A stretch of DNA of 30,010 nt, from assembly GCA_035512775.1 (NCBI GenBank), contig DATKDI010000051.1:1-30010 (forward strand), in the 5' to 3' direction. How positions within the stretch are numbered: position 1 is the first letter of the stretch; each line of letters begins with the position of its first letter. The position numbers were made by a program, and so were the translations under genes. Below the pieces are notes generated by a model. It had not been told where the DNA came from. It was given only the letters and a program-made list of their open reading frames with translations, and made no database searches. The stretch is from JAJNBA01 sp035512775. GTDB lineage: Bacteria; Actinomycetota; UBA4738; HRBIN12. Shown piece after piece: positions 1-8,800 of this stretch.

Positions 1-46
1 GCAGATACCGCCCGAAGGGCGTGAGCCTCGCCCTACGATGGGCCAT

Positions 47-104
47 GAGAGCCTCCTTCCGGCTAGGGACTCGGACAAGCCCCAAACCGTGCAGGGAGGC
101 TCTC
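47..104. repeat. 10-bp perfect inverted repeat downstream of the DUF4012 gene
   Basis: Positions 47-56 (gagagcctcc) are the exact reverse complement of 95-104 (ggaggctctc), separated by 38 bases. A second short hairpin lies at 9-21 (5-bp stem, 3-base loop). Both lie just past the 3' end of the minus-strand DUF4012 gene, so on that strand they could be transcript-end structure or the leader of a gene beyond the left edge. No T-run follows on either strand, so this is not a classical intrinsic terminator. I looked for a known riboswitch pattern and could not assign one. The rest of 1-134 shows no gene. Confidence 0.5.
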
Positions 105-134
105 GCCTGTCAACAACCCTGATGGGAACTACAG

Positions 135-1982
135 CTAGCGCTGTCCTCCGGCGAAACGGATCTCGAGATCCACAGGTCCACCTCGGACGCCTGAGAACGT
201 CGCGCTGTCGCCCCTTCGCTCGAGTCCGGGCGACGCGGACACGAAGATCGAACCGTCGGGCAATGCGACGTTGAGCTGGTAGCGGACCCCCGCCAGGGTC
301 GGCTGCGGCACGATCCGGAGGACGATCTCCCTCGCCCCTTCGACCGTTCGCACGACGTCGGGGACCACGTAGGTCACCGTGAGCGACGTCGACTCGCCGC
401 CTCGGACCTCGATCGAGCCGGACACGGTCGCGAGTCCGAGATCCTCGTCGACCTTGATGGGGCTGGGACGGCTGGTCTCGGCGGCGATGCGTTGCGCGGT
501 CCTGGGGAGGTACAGCGTCACGTCCGCCGCGAAGGTCCCCACCGGCAGATCCGCGACGGGTCTGCCGAGGAGGACGGAGGGTGGATCCGTCGCCGCGCCG
601 TTCGCGAACAGGACCTCTGCCTCCACCGCCACGGATCCGTTCGGCCGGATCGTGGCCGATTGGACAACGGTCGTCCTCACGAAGGCGCCGACGTGAGAGC
701 TCCCGAGGGTGTCCCAGGTCGCGACGACCGGAAGGACCCCCTCGCCCTTCAGGTTGGCCCGTCCGTCCAGGCCGAGGGACCGGACCAGGCGTCGTTCCTC
801 GGGTCCGGGGAGATACAGGGACAGATGCCTGCTGCGCGCGTCGGCCGCGGTGGCGAGCGCGAAGGACTCGACACCCGGCCGCCGTTCGAGGAACGCCCGC
901 AGGATCCGGGAGACCCGATCGGCGTGGATGAGGGCCGCCTCGCGAGGGTTGCTCCCCAGGAAGGGGTCGATCTCAAGGGCCGCCGTGGTGGTCGCGTCCG
1001 ACAGCGCGAGAGGCAGACCCTTCACTTTCACATCCCCGATCACCCACACGAGGTCTTGGAGCGCCACCGCGTCGATCAGGATCGCCCCGTCGACCGCTCC
1101 GATCTCCGATCCCTCGGCGGCCCTCATCAGCGCCCGCGCGGTCGTCGGCCAGTCGAGGGAGACGTCGATGCCTGCGAGGTCTCCCGCCGCGGGCGACATC
1201 GACTCGAGCTCGAGCGCGCCGTCGTCGACCACCAGGAGGCCGACCGCGGCCGGGGCACCCCCGCCCGGCCGGGACACGCCGAGTGACGGCACGCAGACGA
1301 GGTACCGGCGCTCCCCCCCGAACATCGTCGTCACGAGCTGCATCGAATCCCGGAAGCGGAGGGCGAGGTCGGCGCGGCGGGACAGACCCTCGAGGCCGTC
1401 GCGGTAGCCGGAGGCGACGGGCCCGATGAGCCCGTCGCCTCCGGCTGCCTCGAGGGCGGTCGCGGCCTCTCGGAGCCGAGCGGCCACCGATCCCATGGCG
1501 GGCAGGGCCGCCTCGAAGGCCTCGATGTCCAGCGCGCCCGAGGCGGTCGAGGCCGGGATCCGGATGTCCGTCCACCCGAGGTCACGGGCGACCTCCACCA
1601 TCGTGGCGCCCGCCTCCGCCGTCGCCCGCGAGGCTCGGGCGACGGCCTCCGCGGTCTCGATGTTGTCGCCCACCACCGGGAGGAGTCCGGCGAGACCGAG
1701 GGACGGATGCCCGATCGAGCCGACGGCACGGTCCGCGGCCTCGGCAGCGGCGACGAAATGGAGCGCCGCTGTCTCGGCGTCCCCGGTGACGATCGACTCG
1801 ATCGCCACCGAGAGCTCCGACCGGGCGCCGGTGAGGCCCCGAACGAGGTTCCGGCCGGCCCAGATGCCGTCGAGAACGAGCAGGAACGCGAAGGTTGCCA
1901 GACCCGCCCAGACCGCGAGGGCGACCCGTCTCCGGTGGGTCCGTGGGCGCCACCGACCGGACGGGGCAGGGTCTGAAGCCAT
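135..1982 (-). CDS. DUF4012-family membrane-anchored extracellular protein
   Basis: This 615-residue protein has one N-terminal transmembrane segment (about residues 20-41, hydrophobic with preceding arginines), so the bulk is expected outside the membrane. After the anchor comes a helical region rich in Ala and Glu (about 45-210). It is followed by a DUF4012-like core with a YLVCVPSLG strand, a Gly-rich stretch, a LLVVDDGAL segment and the later GAILIDAVALQDLVWVIGDV block. The C-terminal third looks beta-rich. DUF4012 proteins are common in Actinomycetota, often near envelope or polysaccharide genes, but have no established biochemical role, and I assign none. The start is an ATG at 1982 with only a weak upstream Shine-Dalgarno. 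The gene is transcribed divergently from rpoB across a 248-bp region. It is not a usual neighbour of rpoB and looks like a lineage-specific gene. Confidence 0.8.
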   Translation of the reverse strand: MASDPAPSGRWRPRTHRRRVALAVWAGLATFAFLLVLDGIWAGRNLVRGLTGARSELSVAIESIVTGDAETAALHFVAAAEAADRAVGSIGHPSLGLAGLLPVVGDNIETAEAVARASRATAEAGATMVEVARDLGWTDIRIPASTASGALDIEAFEAALPAMGSVAARLREAATALEAAGGDGLIGPVASGYRDGLEGLSRRADLALRFRDSMQLVTTMFGGERRYLVCVPSLGVSRPGGGAPAAVGLLVVDDGALELESMSPAAGDLAGIDVSLDWPTTARALMRAAEGSEIGAVDGAILIDAVALQDLVWVIGDVKVKGLPLALSDATTTAALEIDPFLGSNPREAALIHADRVSRILRAFLERRPGVESFALATAADARSRHLSLYLPGPEERRLVRSLGLDGRANLKGEGVLPVVATWDTLGSSHVGAFVRTTVVQSATIRPNGSVAVEAEVLFANGAATDPPSVLLGRPVADLPVGTFAADVTLYLPRTAQRIAAETSRPSPIKVDEDLGLATVSGSIEVRGGESTSLTVTYVVPDVVRTVEGAREIVLRIVPQPTLAGVRYQLNVALPDGSIFVSASPGLERRGDSATFSGVRGGPVDLEIRFAGGQR

Positions 1983-2074
1983 CGTCGCCGACCCTACCGC
2001 CGAGCGGGTGACGACACCATCAGCCCAGGCGGTAGGCCCCGCCGGGCCCCCGGCAACCCCCGCCTATCGGCGGG

Positions 2075-2104
2075 TTGACCGGCGGCCCCCGAGAGGCGTA
2101 CCCT
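2075..2104 (+). promoter_or_regulatory. Candidate promoter P1 upstream of rpoB
   Basis: TTGACC at 2075-2080 and TACCCT at 2099-2104 are separated by 18 bases. The -10 keeps the T-A-n-n-n-T pattern common in actinobacterial sigma70-type promoters. A 6-bp stem with a 4-base loop (2059-2074) sits immediately upstream and ends at the -35 box. This is the more distal of two candidate rpoB promoters. Confidence 0.45.
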
Positions 2105-2134
2105 CATCAGAACCCGCCGTCCGGGCAGGCTCCG

Positions 2135-2163
2135 TTGACGGTGCCCGCATCTCCTCGTAGACT
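2135..2163 (+). promoter_or_regulatory. Candidate main promoter P2 of rpoB
   Basis: TTGACG at 2135-2140 and TAGACT at 2158-2163 have the ideal 17-base spacer. The match is strong for a housekeeping sigma factor. A start near 2170 would give a leader of about 60 bases before the rpoB start codon. It is the best promoter-like sequence in the divergent intergenic region. Confidence 0.6.
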
Positions 2164-2230
2164 GCTCGTTTGCCGTGCCGTCCACCGCGCTCTGCCGTGC
2201 GCCCTCGACGTCTCCCGGGAGGGGTTCTGC

Positions 2231-5200
2231 TTGCCTGATCAGCTCGTGCCTGTTCGGAATCGTGTCACTTTCGCCAAGCTGGACGAGGTTCTTCAGCTTC
2301 CCGACCTCGTTGCCATACAGAAGGACTCCTTCGATCGGCTCCTGAACGAAGGCCTCAAGGAGGTCCTCGAGGAGGTTTCGCCCATCGAGGACTTCACCGA
2401 GCAGTTCCAGCTCTATTTCGGGAAGCACGAGTTCCGGGAGATGAAGTTCTCCGAAGAGGAGTGCCGGGACAAGGACATCACGTTCTCCGCTCCGTTGTTC
2501 GTCGAGGCGACCTTCGTCAACAAGGTCACCGGCGAGATCAAGGAGCAGGAGGTCTTCCTGGGGGACTTCCCCATGATGACCGACCGAGGCACCTTCATCA
2601 TCAACGGCACCGAGCGTGTCGTGGTTTCCCAGCTGGTGCGCTCGCCTGGCGTTTACTTCAGCAAGGAGCCCGACAAGACGTCCGACAAGGACGTCTTCAT
2701 CGCCAAGATCATCCCGTCGCGCGGCGCGTGGCTCGAGTTCGACGTCGACAAGAAAGACACTGTCGGGGTCCGGATCGATCGCAAGCGCCGCCAGCACGTG
2801 ACCGTGTTCTTGAAGGCGCTGGGCTTCGATACCGCCCAGCTCCTCAAGCTCTTCGAGAACGCGCAGTCGATCCAGAACACCCTCGAGAAGGACCACTTCG
2901 AGACGCAGGAGGAAGCGCTCGAAGACATCTACCGCAAGCTCCGGCCCGGCGAGCCGCCGACGGCCGAGAGCGCGAAGACGCTCCTCGAGAACCTGTTCTT
3001 CAATCCCAAGCGCTACGACGTCGCACGGGTCGGTCGGCACAAGGTGGACAAGAAGCTGGGCCCCGCCGAGGGCCAGCTCCTGAAGCAGCTGCGGGCCCAT
3101 CACAAGGGGCTCGGGGAGCTGAACAACCCCGACAAGAAGGCCTGGGAGCAGAACCGGTATCGCGTCTTCTCCGCCCTGCAGAAGGAAGAGGCCGCAGGGC
3201 AGGGGGCGCCGAAGTACAAGGCGGTCCTCACCTTCGAGGACATCCTCAAGACCGTCGGCTACCTCGTGAACCTGCACGCCGGTCAAGAGGGCTATGACCC
3301 CGACGACATCGACCACTTCGGCAACCGCCGGATCCGGTCGGTCGGCGAGCTGATCCAGAATCAGATCCGGATCGGCCTGTCCCGCATGGAGCGGGTCGTG
3401 AAGGAACGGATGACCACGCAGGACGTCGAGGCCATCACGCCACAGACCCTGATCAACATCCGCCCGGTCGTCGCCTCCATCAAGGAGTTCTTCGGGACGT
3501 CGCAGCTGTCCCAGTTCATGGACCAGACGAACACCCTCGCCGGGCTCACCCACAAGCGCCGTCTGTCGGCGCTCGGACCGGGCGGTCTGTCGCGTGAGCG
3601 CGCGGGCTTCGAGGTGCGCGACGTGCACCCGTCCCACTACGGGCGGATGTGCCCGATCGAGACACCGGAGGGTCCGAACATCGGCCTGATGGGATCGCTG
3701 TCCAGTTTCGGCCGGATCAACGAGTTCGGGTTCATCGAGACCCCGTATCGCCGCGTCGACAACGGCAAGGTCACCGCGAAGATCGACTACCTGTCGGCAG
3801 ACGAGGAGGACAAGCACGTCATCGCCCAGGCCAACGCGCGGCTGTCGTCCGACGGCACCTTCCAGGACACCCAGGTCCTGGTGCGCCGCAAGGGTGGTGA
3901 GGTCGATCAGGTCTCACCCGACGAGATCGACTACATGGACGTCTCCCCCAAGCAGCTGGTCTCCGTCGCCGCCGCATTGATCCCGTTCCTCGAGCACGAC
4001 GACGCCAACCGTGCCCTGATGGGCGCCAACATGCAGCGTCAGGCGGTCCCGCTGCTGCGGGCAGAGGCTCCGCTCGTCGGGACCGGCGTCGAGTTCCGTG
4101 CCGCGGTCGATGCCGGTGACGTGGTGCTCGCCGACGAGGCGGGCACGGTCGAGGACGTGTCGGCGGTCGACATCGTGGTCAAGGAGAAGACCGGCAAGCT
4201 CCGCACCTACGACCTCATCAAGTTCCGGCGGACCAACCAGGGGACCAACTTCAACCAGAAGCCGGTCGTCGACATCGGAGAGAAGGTCGCCAAGGGTCAG
4301 GTCATCGCGGACGGTCCCTCCACCGACCAAGGCGAGATCGCCCTCGGGAAGAACCTCCTCGTTGCCTACATGCCGTGGGAGGGCCACAACTACGAGGACG
4401 CGATCATCATCTCGGAGCGGCTGGTCAAGGACGACGTCTTGACCTCGATCCACATCGAGGAGCCCGAGGTCGACGCCCGCGACACCAAGCTGGGGGCCGA
4501 GGAGATCACCCGGGACATCCCCAACGTCTCGGAGGAGATCCTGAAGGACCTCGACGAGCGGGGGATCGTGCGGATCGGCGCCGAGGTCAACCCCGGCGAC
4601 TACCTCGTCGGCAAGGTGACGCCCAAGGGCGAGACCGAGCTCACCCCGGAGGAGCGGCTCCTGCGCGCGATCTTCGGCGAGAAGGCGCGCGAGGTCCGCG
4701 ACACGTCGCTCAAGGTGCCGCACGGCGAGTCCGGCAAGGTCATCGGCGTTCGCGTGTTCAACCGCGACGACGGCGACGAGCTGCCGCCGGGCGTGAACCA
4801 GCTCGTGCGCGTCTACGTCGCGCAGAAGCGGAAGATCTCGGACGGCGACAAGCTCGCCGGCCGGCACGGCAACAAGGGCGTGATCTCCACCATCCTGCCG
4901 GAGGAGGACATGCCCTTCCTCGAGGACGGCACGCCGGTGGACATCATCTTGAACCCGCTGGGCGTCCCCTCGCGGATGAACCTGGGGCAGGTGCTCGAGG
5001 CGCACCTCGGGTACGCCGCGATGGTCGGGTTCGACAAGGACGGCGAGGACCACACGGGGCCGGTGCACATCGCGACGCCGGTCTTCGACGGTGCCAAGGA
5101 GGACGAGATCCTCTCGGCACTCCGCAGCTCGCACCCCAGCTCGGACGGGCAGAACCTCGTGAACGACATCGGCAAGGCGCGGCTGTTCGACGGGCGGAAC

Positions 5201-5686
5201 GGTCAGCCCTACGCGGAGCTGGTCACCGTCGGCGTGGCGTACATCCTGAAGCTGCTGCACCTGGTCGACGACAAGATCCACGCTCGGTCGACCGGTCCCT
5301 ACTCGATGATCACGCAGCAGCCGCTGGGCGGGAAGGCCCAGTTCGGCGGGCAGCGGTTCGGGGAGATGGAGGTCTGGGCGCTCGAAGCCTACGGAGCCGC
5401 CTATGCGCTCCAGGAGCTGCTCACCATCAAGTCCGACGATGTCCTGGGCCGCGTGAAGGTCTACGAGGCGATCGTGAAGGGCGAGAACATCCCCGAGCCG
5501 GGGATCCCCGAGTCCTTCAAGGTGCTGATCAAGGAGATGCAGTCGCTCTCCCTGAACGTCGAGGTTCGCTCGGCGACGGGTGACGAGATCGAGCTGCGCG
5601 AGACCGACGAGGACGTCTTCCGGGCGGCCGAGGAGCTGGGGATCGATCTCAGCCGGCGCGAGCCTGCCGGGGCGGACTTCGATTGA
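2231..5686 (+). CDS. rpoB: DNA-directed RNA polymerase subunit beta
   Basis: This is the beta subunit of core RNA polymerase, which forms half of the catalytic cleft and the rifampicin pocket. The reading frame is open from 2075, but I place the start at TTG 2231. A strong GGGAGGGG lies 6 bases before it, and the resulting N-terminus (LPDQLVPVRNRVTFAKL) suits an actinobacterial beta subunit, giving 1151 residues. Landmarks include FFGTSQLSQFMDQ (rifampicin region), GPGGLSRERAGFEVRDVH, CPIETPEGPNIGL, the acidic MPWEGHNYEDAI motif, KRKISDGDKLAGRHGNKG, and the C-terminal GGKAQFGGQRFGEMEVWALE clamp segment. Oddities are Thr, Thr and Ala at the positions equivalent to E. coli 518, 520 and 522, and an extra segment at about residues 278-332 compared with mycobacterial RpoB as I recall it. 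It is followed by rpoC after a repeat-bearing spacer. Confidence 0.98.
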   Translation: MPDQLVPVRNRVTFAKLDEVLQLPDLVAIQKDSFDRLLNEGLKEVLEEVSPIEDFTEQFQLYFGKHEFREMKFSEEECRDKDITFSAPLFVEATFVNKVTGEIKEQEVFLGDFPMMTDRGTFIINGTERVVVSQLVRSPGVYFSKEPDKTSDKDVFIAKIIPSRGAWLEFDVDKKDTVGVRIDRKRRQHVTVFLKALGFDTAQLLKLFENAQSIQNTLEKDHFETQEEALEDIYRKLRPGEPPTAESAKTLLENLFFNPKRYDVARVGRHKVDKKLGPAEGQLLKQLRAHHKGLGELNNPDKKAWEQNRYRVFSALQKEEAAGQGAPKYKAVLTFEDILKTVGYLVNLHAGQEGYDPDDIDHFGNRRIRSVGELIQNQIRIGLSRMERVVKERMTTQDVEAITPQTLINIRPVVASIKEFFGTSQLSQFMDQTNTLAGLTHKRRLSALGPGGLSRERAGFEVRDVHPSHYGRMCPIETPEGPNIGLMGSLSSFGRINEFGFIETPYRRVDNGKVTAKIDYLSADEEDKHVIAQANARLSSDGTFQDTQVLVRRKGGEVDQVSPDEIDYMDVSPKQLVSVAAALIPFLEHDDANRALMGANMQRQAVPLLRAEAPLVGTGVEFRAAVDAGDVVLADEAGTVEDVSAVDIVVKEKTGKLRTYDLIKFRRTNQGTNFNQKPVVDIGEKVAKGQVIADGPSTDQGEIALGKNLLVAYMPWEGHNYEDAIIISERLVKDDVLTSIHIEEPEVDARDTKLGAEEITRDIPNVSEEILKDLDERGIVRIGAEVNPGDYLVGKVTPKGETELTPEERLLRAIFGEKAREVRDTSLKVPHGESGKVIGVRVFNRDDGDELPPGVNQLVRVYVAQKRKISDGDKLAGRHGNKGVISTILPEEDMPFLEDGTPVDIILNPLGVPSRMNLGQVLEAHLGYAAMVGFDKDGEDHTGPVHIATPVFDGAKEDEILSALRSSHPSSDGQNLVNDIGKARLFDGRNGQPYAELVTVGVAYILKLLHLVDDKIHARSTGPYSMITQQPLGGKAQFGGQRFGEMEVWALEAYGAAYALQELLTIKSDDVLGRVKVYEAIVKGENIPEPGIPESFKVLIKEMQSLSLNVEVRSATGDEIELRETDEDVFRAAEELGIDLSRREPAGADFD

Positions 5687-5735
5687 GGAGCCACGGGAAT
5701 ACGGAAACGTTGAGCGTAGTGCGGGGACGGGTGCG

Positions 5736-5857
5736 GGGGTCTGGGGGCTCAAGCAGCGAGCGCGACCAGCGCGAGCGTAGCCCCCAGGAGCAGAAGGGGT
5801 CTGGGGGCTCAAGCAGCGAGCGCGACCAGCGCGAGCGTAGCCCCCAGGAGCAGAAGG
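5736..5857 (+). repeat. Exact 60-bp tandem duplication carrying a hairpin, rpoB-rpoC spacer
   Basis: Positions 5736-5795 are repeated without mismatch at 5796-5855, plus two further matching bases. Each copy contains a 9-bp perfect inverted repeat: ctgggggct at 5741-5749 pairs with agcccccag at 5779-5787, and the same holds 60 bases later. The 29-base loop contains a GCGC/GCGC inner stem and the doubled heptamer gcgagcg. The second copy runs directly into the rpoC ribosome binding region (AGGAGG 5855-5860, GAGG 5863-5866). The sequence could fold into two consecutive strong hairpins in the rpoB-rpoC transcript, which would suit attenuation, processing or a mobile palindromic repeat family. 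Confidence 0.9.
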
Positions 5858-5871
5858 AGGGCGAGGCCTAA

Positions 5872-8800
5872 GTGCTGGACGTGAACTACTTCGACGAGCT
5901 TCGGATCGGGCTGGCGACTGCCGACCAGATCCGTGCATGGTCCAACGGCGAGGTCAAGAAGCCGGAGACGATCAACTACCGCACGCTGAAGCCGGAGAAG
6001 GACGGCCTCTTCTGCGAGCGGATCTTCGGACCGACGCGCGACTGGGAGTGCCATTGCGGCAAGTACAAGCGCGTCCGGTTCAAGGGGATCATCTGCGAGC
6101 GCTGCGGCGTCGAGATCACCCGTTCCAAGGTGCGCCGCGACCGTATGGGCCACATCGAGCTCGCCGCTCCGGTCACCCACATCTGGTACTTCAAGGGCGT
6201 TCCCTCGCGCCTGGGCTACCTGCTGGACATCGCGCCGAAGGACCTCGAGCGCATCATCTACTTCGCCGCCTACGTGGTCACCCGCATCGACGACGAGCGG
6301 CGTCACAAGGATCTGCCCGGCATCGAGGAGGAGATCGAGGGCGAGAAGCGCGAGATCGAGGCCGACCGGGACGACCAGGTCAAGCACCGGCTGTCCGAGC
6401 TCGAGGACCGGCTGAAGGAGCTCGAGGCCGAGGGTGCCAAGGGGGCACAGCTCTCGGCGGCCAAGCGCGAGGCCCAGCGTGACGTCGAGCGGATCCACGA
6501 GACCGCCGGTCGCGACACCCAGCACCTGGACGACGTGGTTGCCGGGTTCAAGAGCCTGAAGGTGAAGCAGCTGGTCGCGGACGACGCCGTCTACCGGTCG
6601 CTCCGCGAGCGATTCGCGGACTACTTCGACGGTGGGATGGGCGCCGAGGCCATCAAGCGGCTGCTCTCCGACTACGACGTCGTGGCCGAGGGCGAGGCCC
6701 TCCGCGAAACGATCGAGAACGGCAAGGGCACCAAGCGCCTCAAGGCGATCAAGCGACTGAAGGTCGCCTCCAACTTCGTGGAGGGTCGCTCCAACCCGTT
6801 GGGCATGGTGCTCGACGCGATCCCCGTCATCCCGCCCGACCTCCGTCCGATGGTCCAGCTCGACGGTGGTCGGTTCGCCACCTCGGACCTGAACGACCTG
6901 TACCGGCGCGTGATCAACCGGAACAACCGGCTGAAGCGACTCCTCGACCTGCAGGCGCCGGAGATCATCGTGAACAACGAGAAGCGCATGCTCCAGGAGG
7001 CTGTCGACGCGCTGTTCGACAACGGTCGCCGCGGTCGACCCGTCACCGGGCCCGGCAACCGTCCGCTGAAGTCGCTCTCCGACATGCTGAAGGGCAAGCA
7101 GGGACGCTTCCGCCAGAACCTGCTCGGCAAGCGGGTCGACTACTCGGGACGTTCCGTGATCGTGGTCGGACCGGAGCTTCGCCTGCACCAGTGCGGGCTG
7201 CCGAAGCAGATGGCGCTGGAGCTCTTCAAGCCGTTCGTCATGAAGCGCCTCGTCGATCAGAACCTCGCGCAGAACATCAAGAGCGCCAAGCGCATGGTCG
7301 AGCGTGCGCGGCCACAGGTCTGGGACGTCCTCGAGGAGGCCATCCGCGAGCACCCGGTCCTGCTCAACCGCGCACCGACCCTGCACCGACTCGGGATCCA
7401 GGCGTTCGAGCCGGTCCTGGTCGAGGGCAAGGCCATCAAGATCCACCCGCTCGTCTGCGCCGCGTTCAACGCCGACTTCGACGGTGACCAGATGGCGGTG
7501 CACGTCCCGCTGTCCGCGGAGGCGCAGGCCGAAGCCCGGATCCTCATGCTGTCGACCAACAACATCCTGTCGCCCGCGCACGGACGCCCCATCGCGACCC
7601 CGTCACAGGACATGGTCCTCGGGCTCTACTACCTGACCCTCACCCAGAACGAAGAGATGAAGGACGAGGACATCCCGACGTTCGGATCGACCGCCGAGGC
7701 ACTGCTCGCGTACGACCGGGGTCACTCGCTCCACGATCCCGTGCGTGTCCGCCTCACGGGCAAGGCGCTTCCCGAGGAGCTCCTGCCGGAGGGGTACGAC
7801 CCCAAGGCGGACGGATGGGCCAAGCGGACGCCGGTGATCCGCTCGACCATCGGCCGGATCGTGTTCAACACCGCGTTCCCCGACGACTTCGAGTACCGGA
7901 ACGAGCCCGTCTTGAAGCCGGACGTGGCTCGCCTGGTCGACGAGGTCGTGCACCGGTACGACCGGACCCAGACCGAGATCGTCCTCGACAACCTCAAGAA
8001 CCTCGGGTTCCACTACGCCACCAGGGCCGGTGTGACGATCGGCGTCGAGGACGTCACCACGCCTCCGGAGAAGCAGAAGATCCTGGACGAGCACGAGAAG
8101 CGTGCGCAGAAGGTCGAGCAGCAGTACCGCAAGGGCATCATCACGGACGACGAACGCCGCCAGGAGCTCATCGAGATCTGGACGCAGGCCACCGACGAGG
8201 TCAAGGACGCGATGGAGGCCCAGTTCACGAAGACCAACCCGATCTACATGATGGCCAACTCGGGCGCGCGCGGGAACATCATGCAGATCCGGCAGCTGGC
8301 GGGGATGCGAGGCCTCGTGGCCAACCCGAAGGGGGAGATCATCCCCCGTCCGATCAAGTCGAACTTCCGTGAGGGTCTGTCGGTCCTCGAGTACTTCATC
8401 TCGACCCACGGCGCCCGCAAAGGCCTGGCCGACACCGCGCTGCGGACGGCCGACTCGGGCTACCTCACGAGGCGTCTCGTCGACGTGGCACAAGAGGTCA
8501 TCGTCCGCGAGGAGGACTGCGGCACGGATCGGTCGATCACGGCCGTGGTGAACATCACCCGGCCCGACGGGACAACCGTCAAGGCCGCGCACACGGACAC
8601 GTCGGTGTTCGGGCGCGTGCTCGCGGAGGACGTGAAGGTCGGGGGGAAGAAGATCGCCCCGCGCGGTGCGGAGCTCTCCGACGAGCTCGCGGAGGTCGTC
8701 ATCGACTCGGGCGTGGAGAGCATCCGGGTCCGCTCCGTCGTGACCTGCGAGGCGGAGGTCGGGGTCTGCCAGGCGTGCTACGGGCGTTCGCTCGCCGCGG

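Noticed and set aside
492..1286. Plus-strand frames opposite the DUF4012 gene
   Set aside because: They are Arg/Gly/Pro-rich translations typical of shadow frames. The minus-strand product has a membrane anchor and family blocks.
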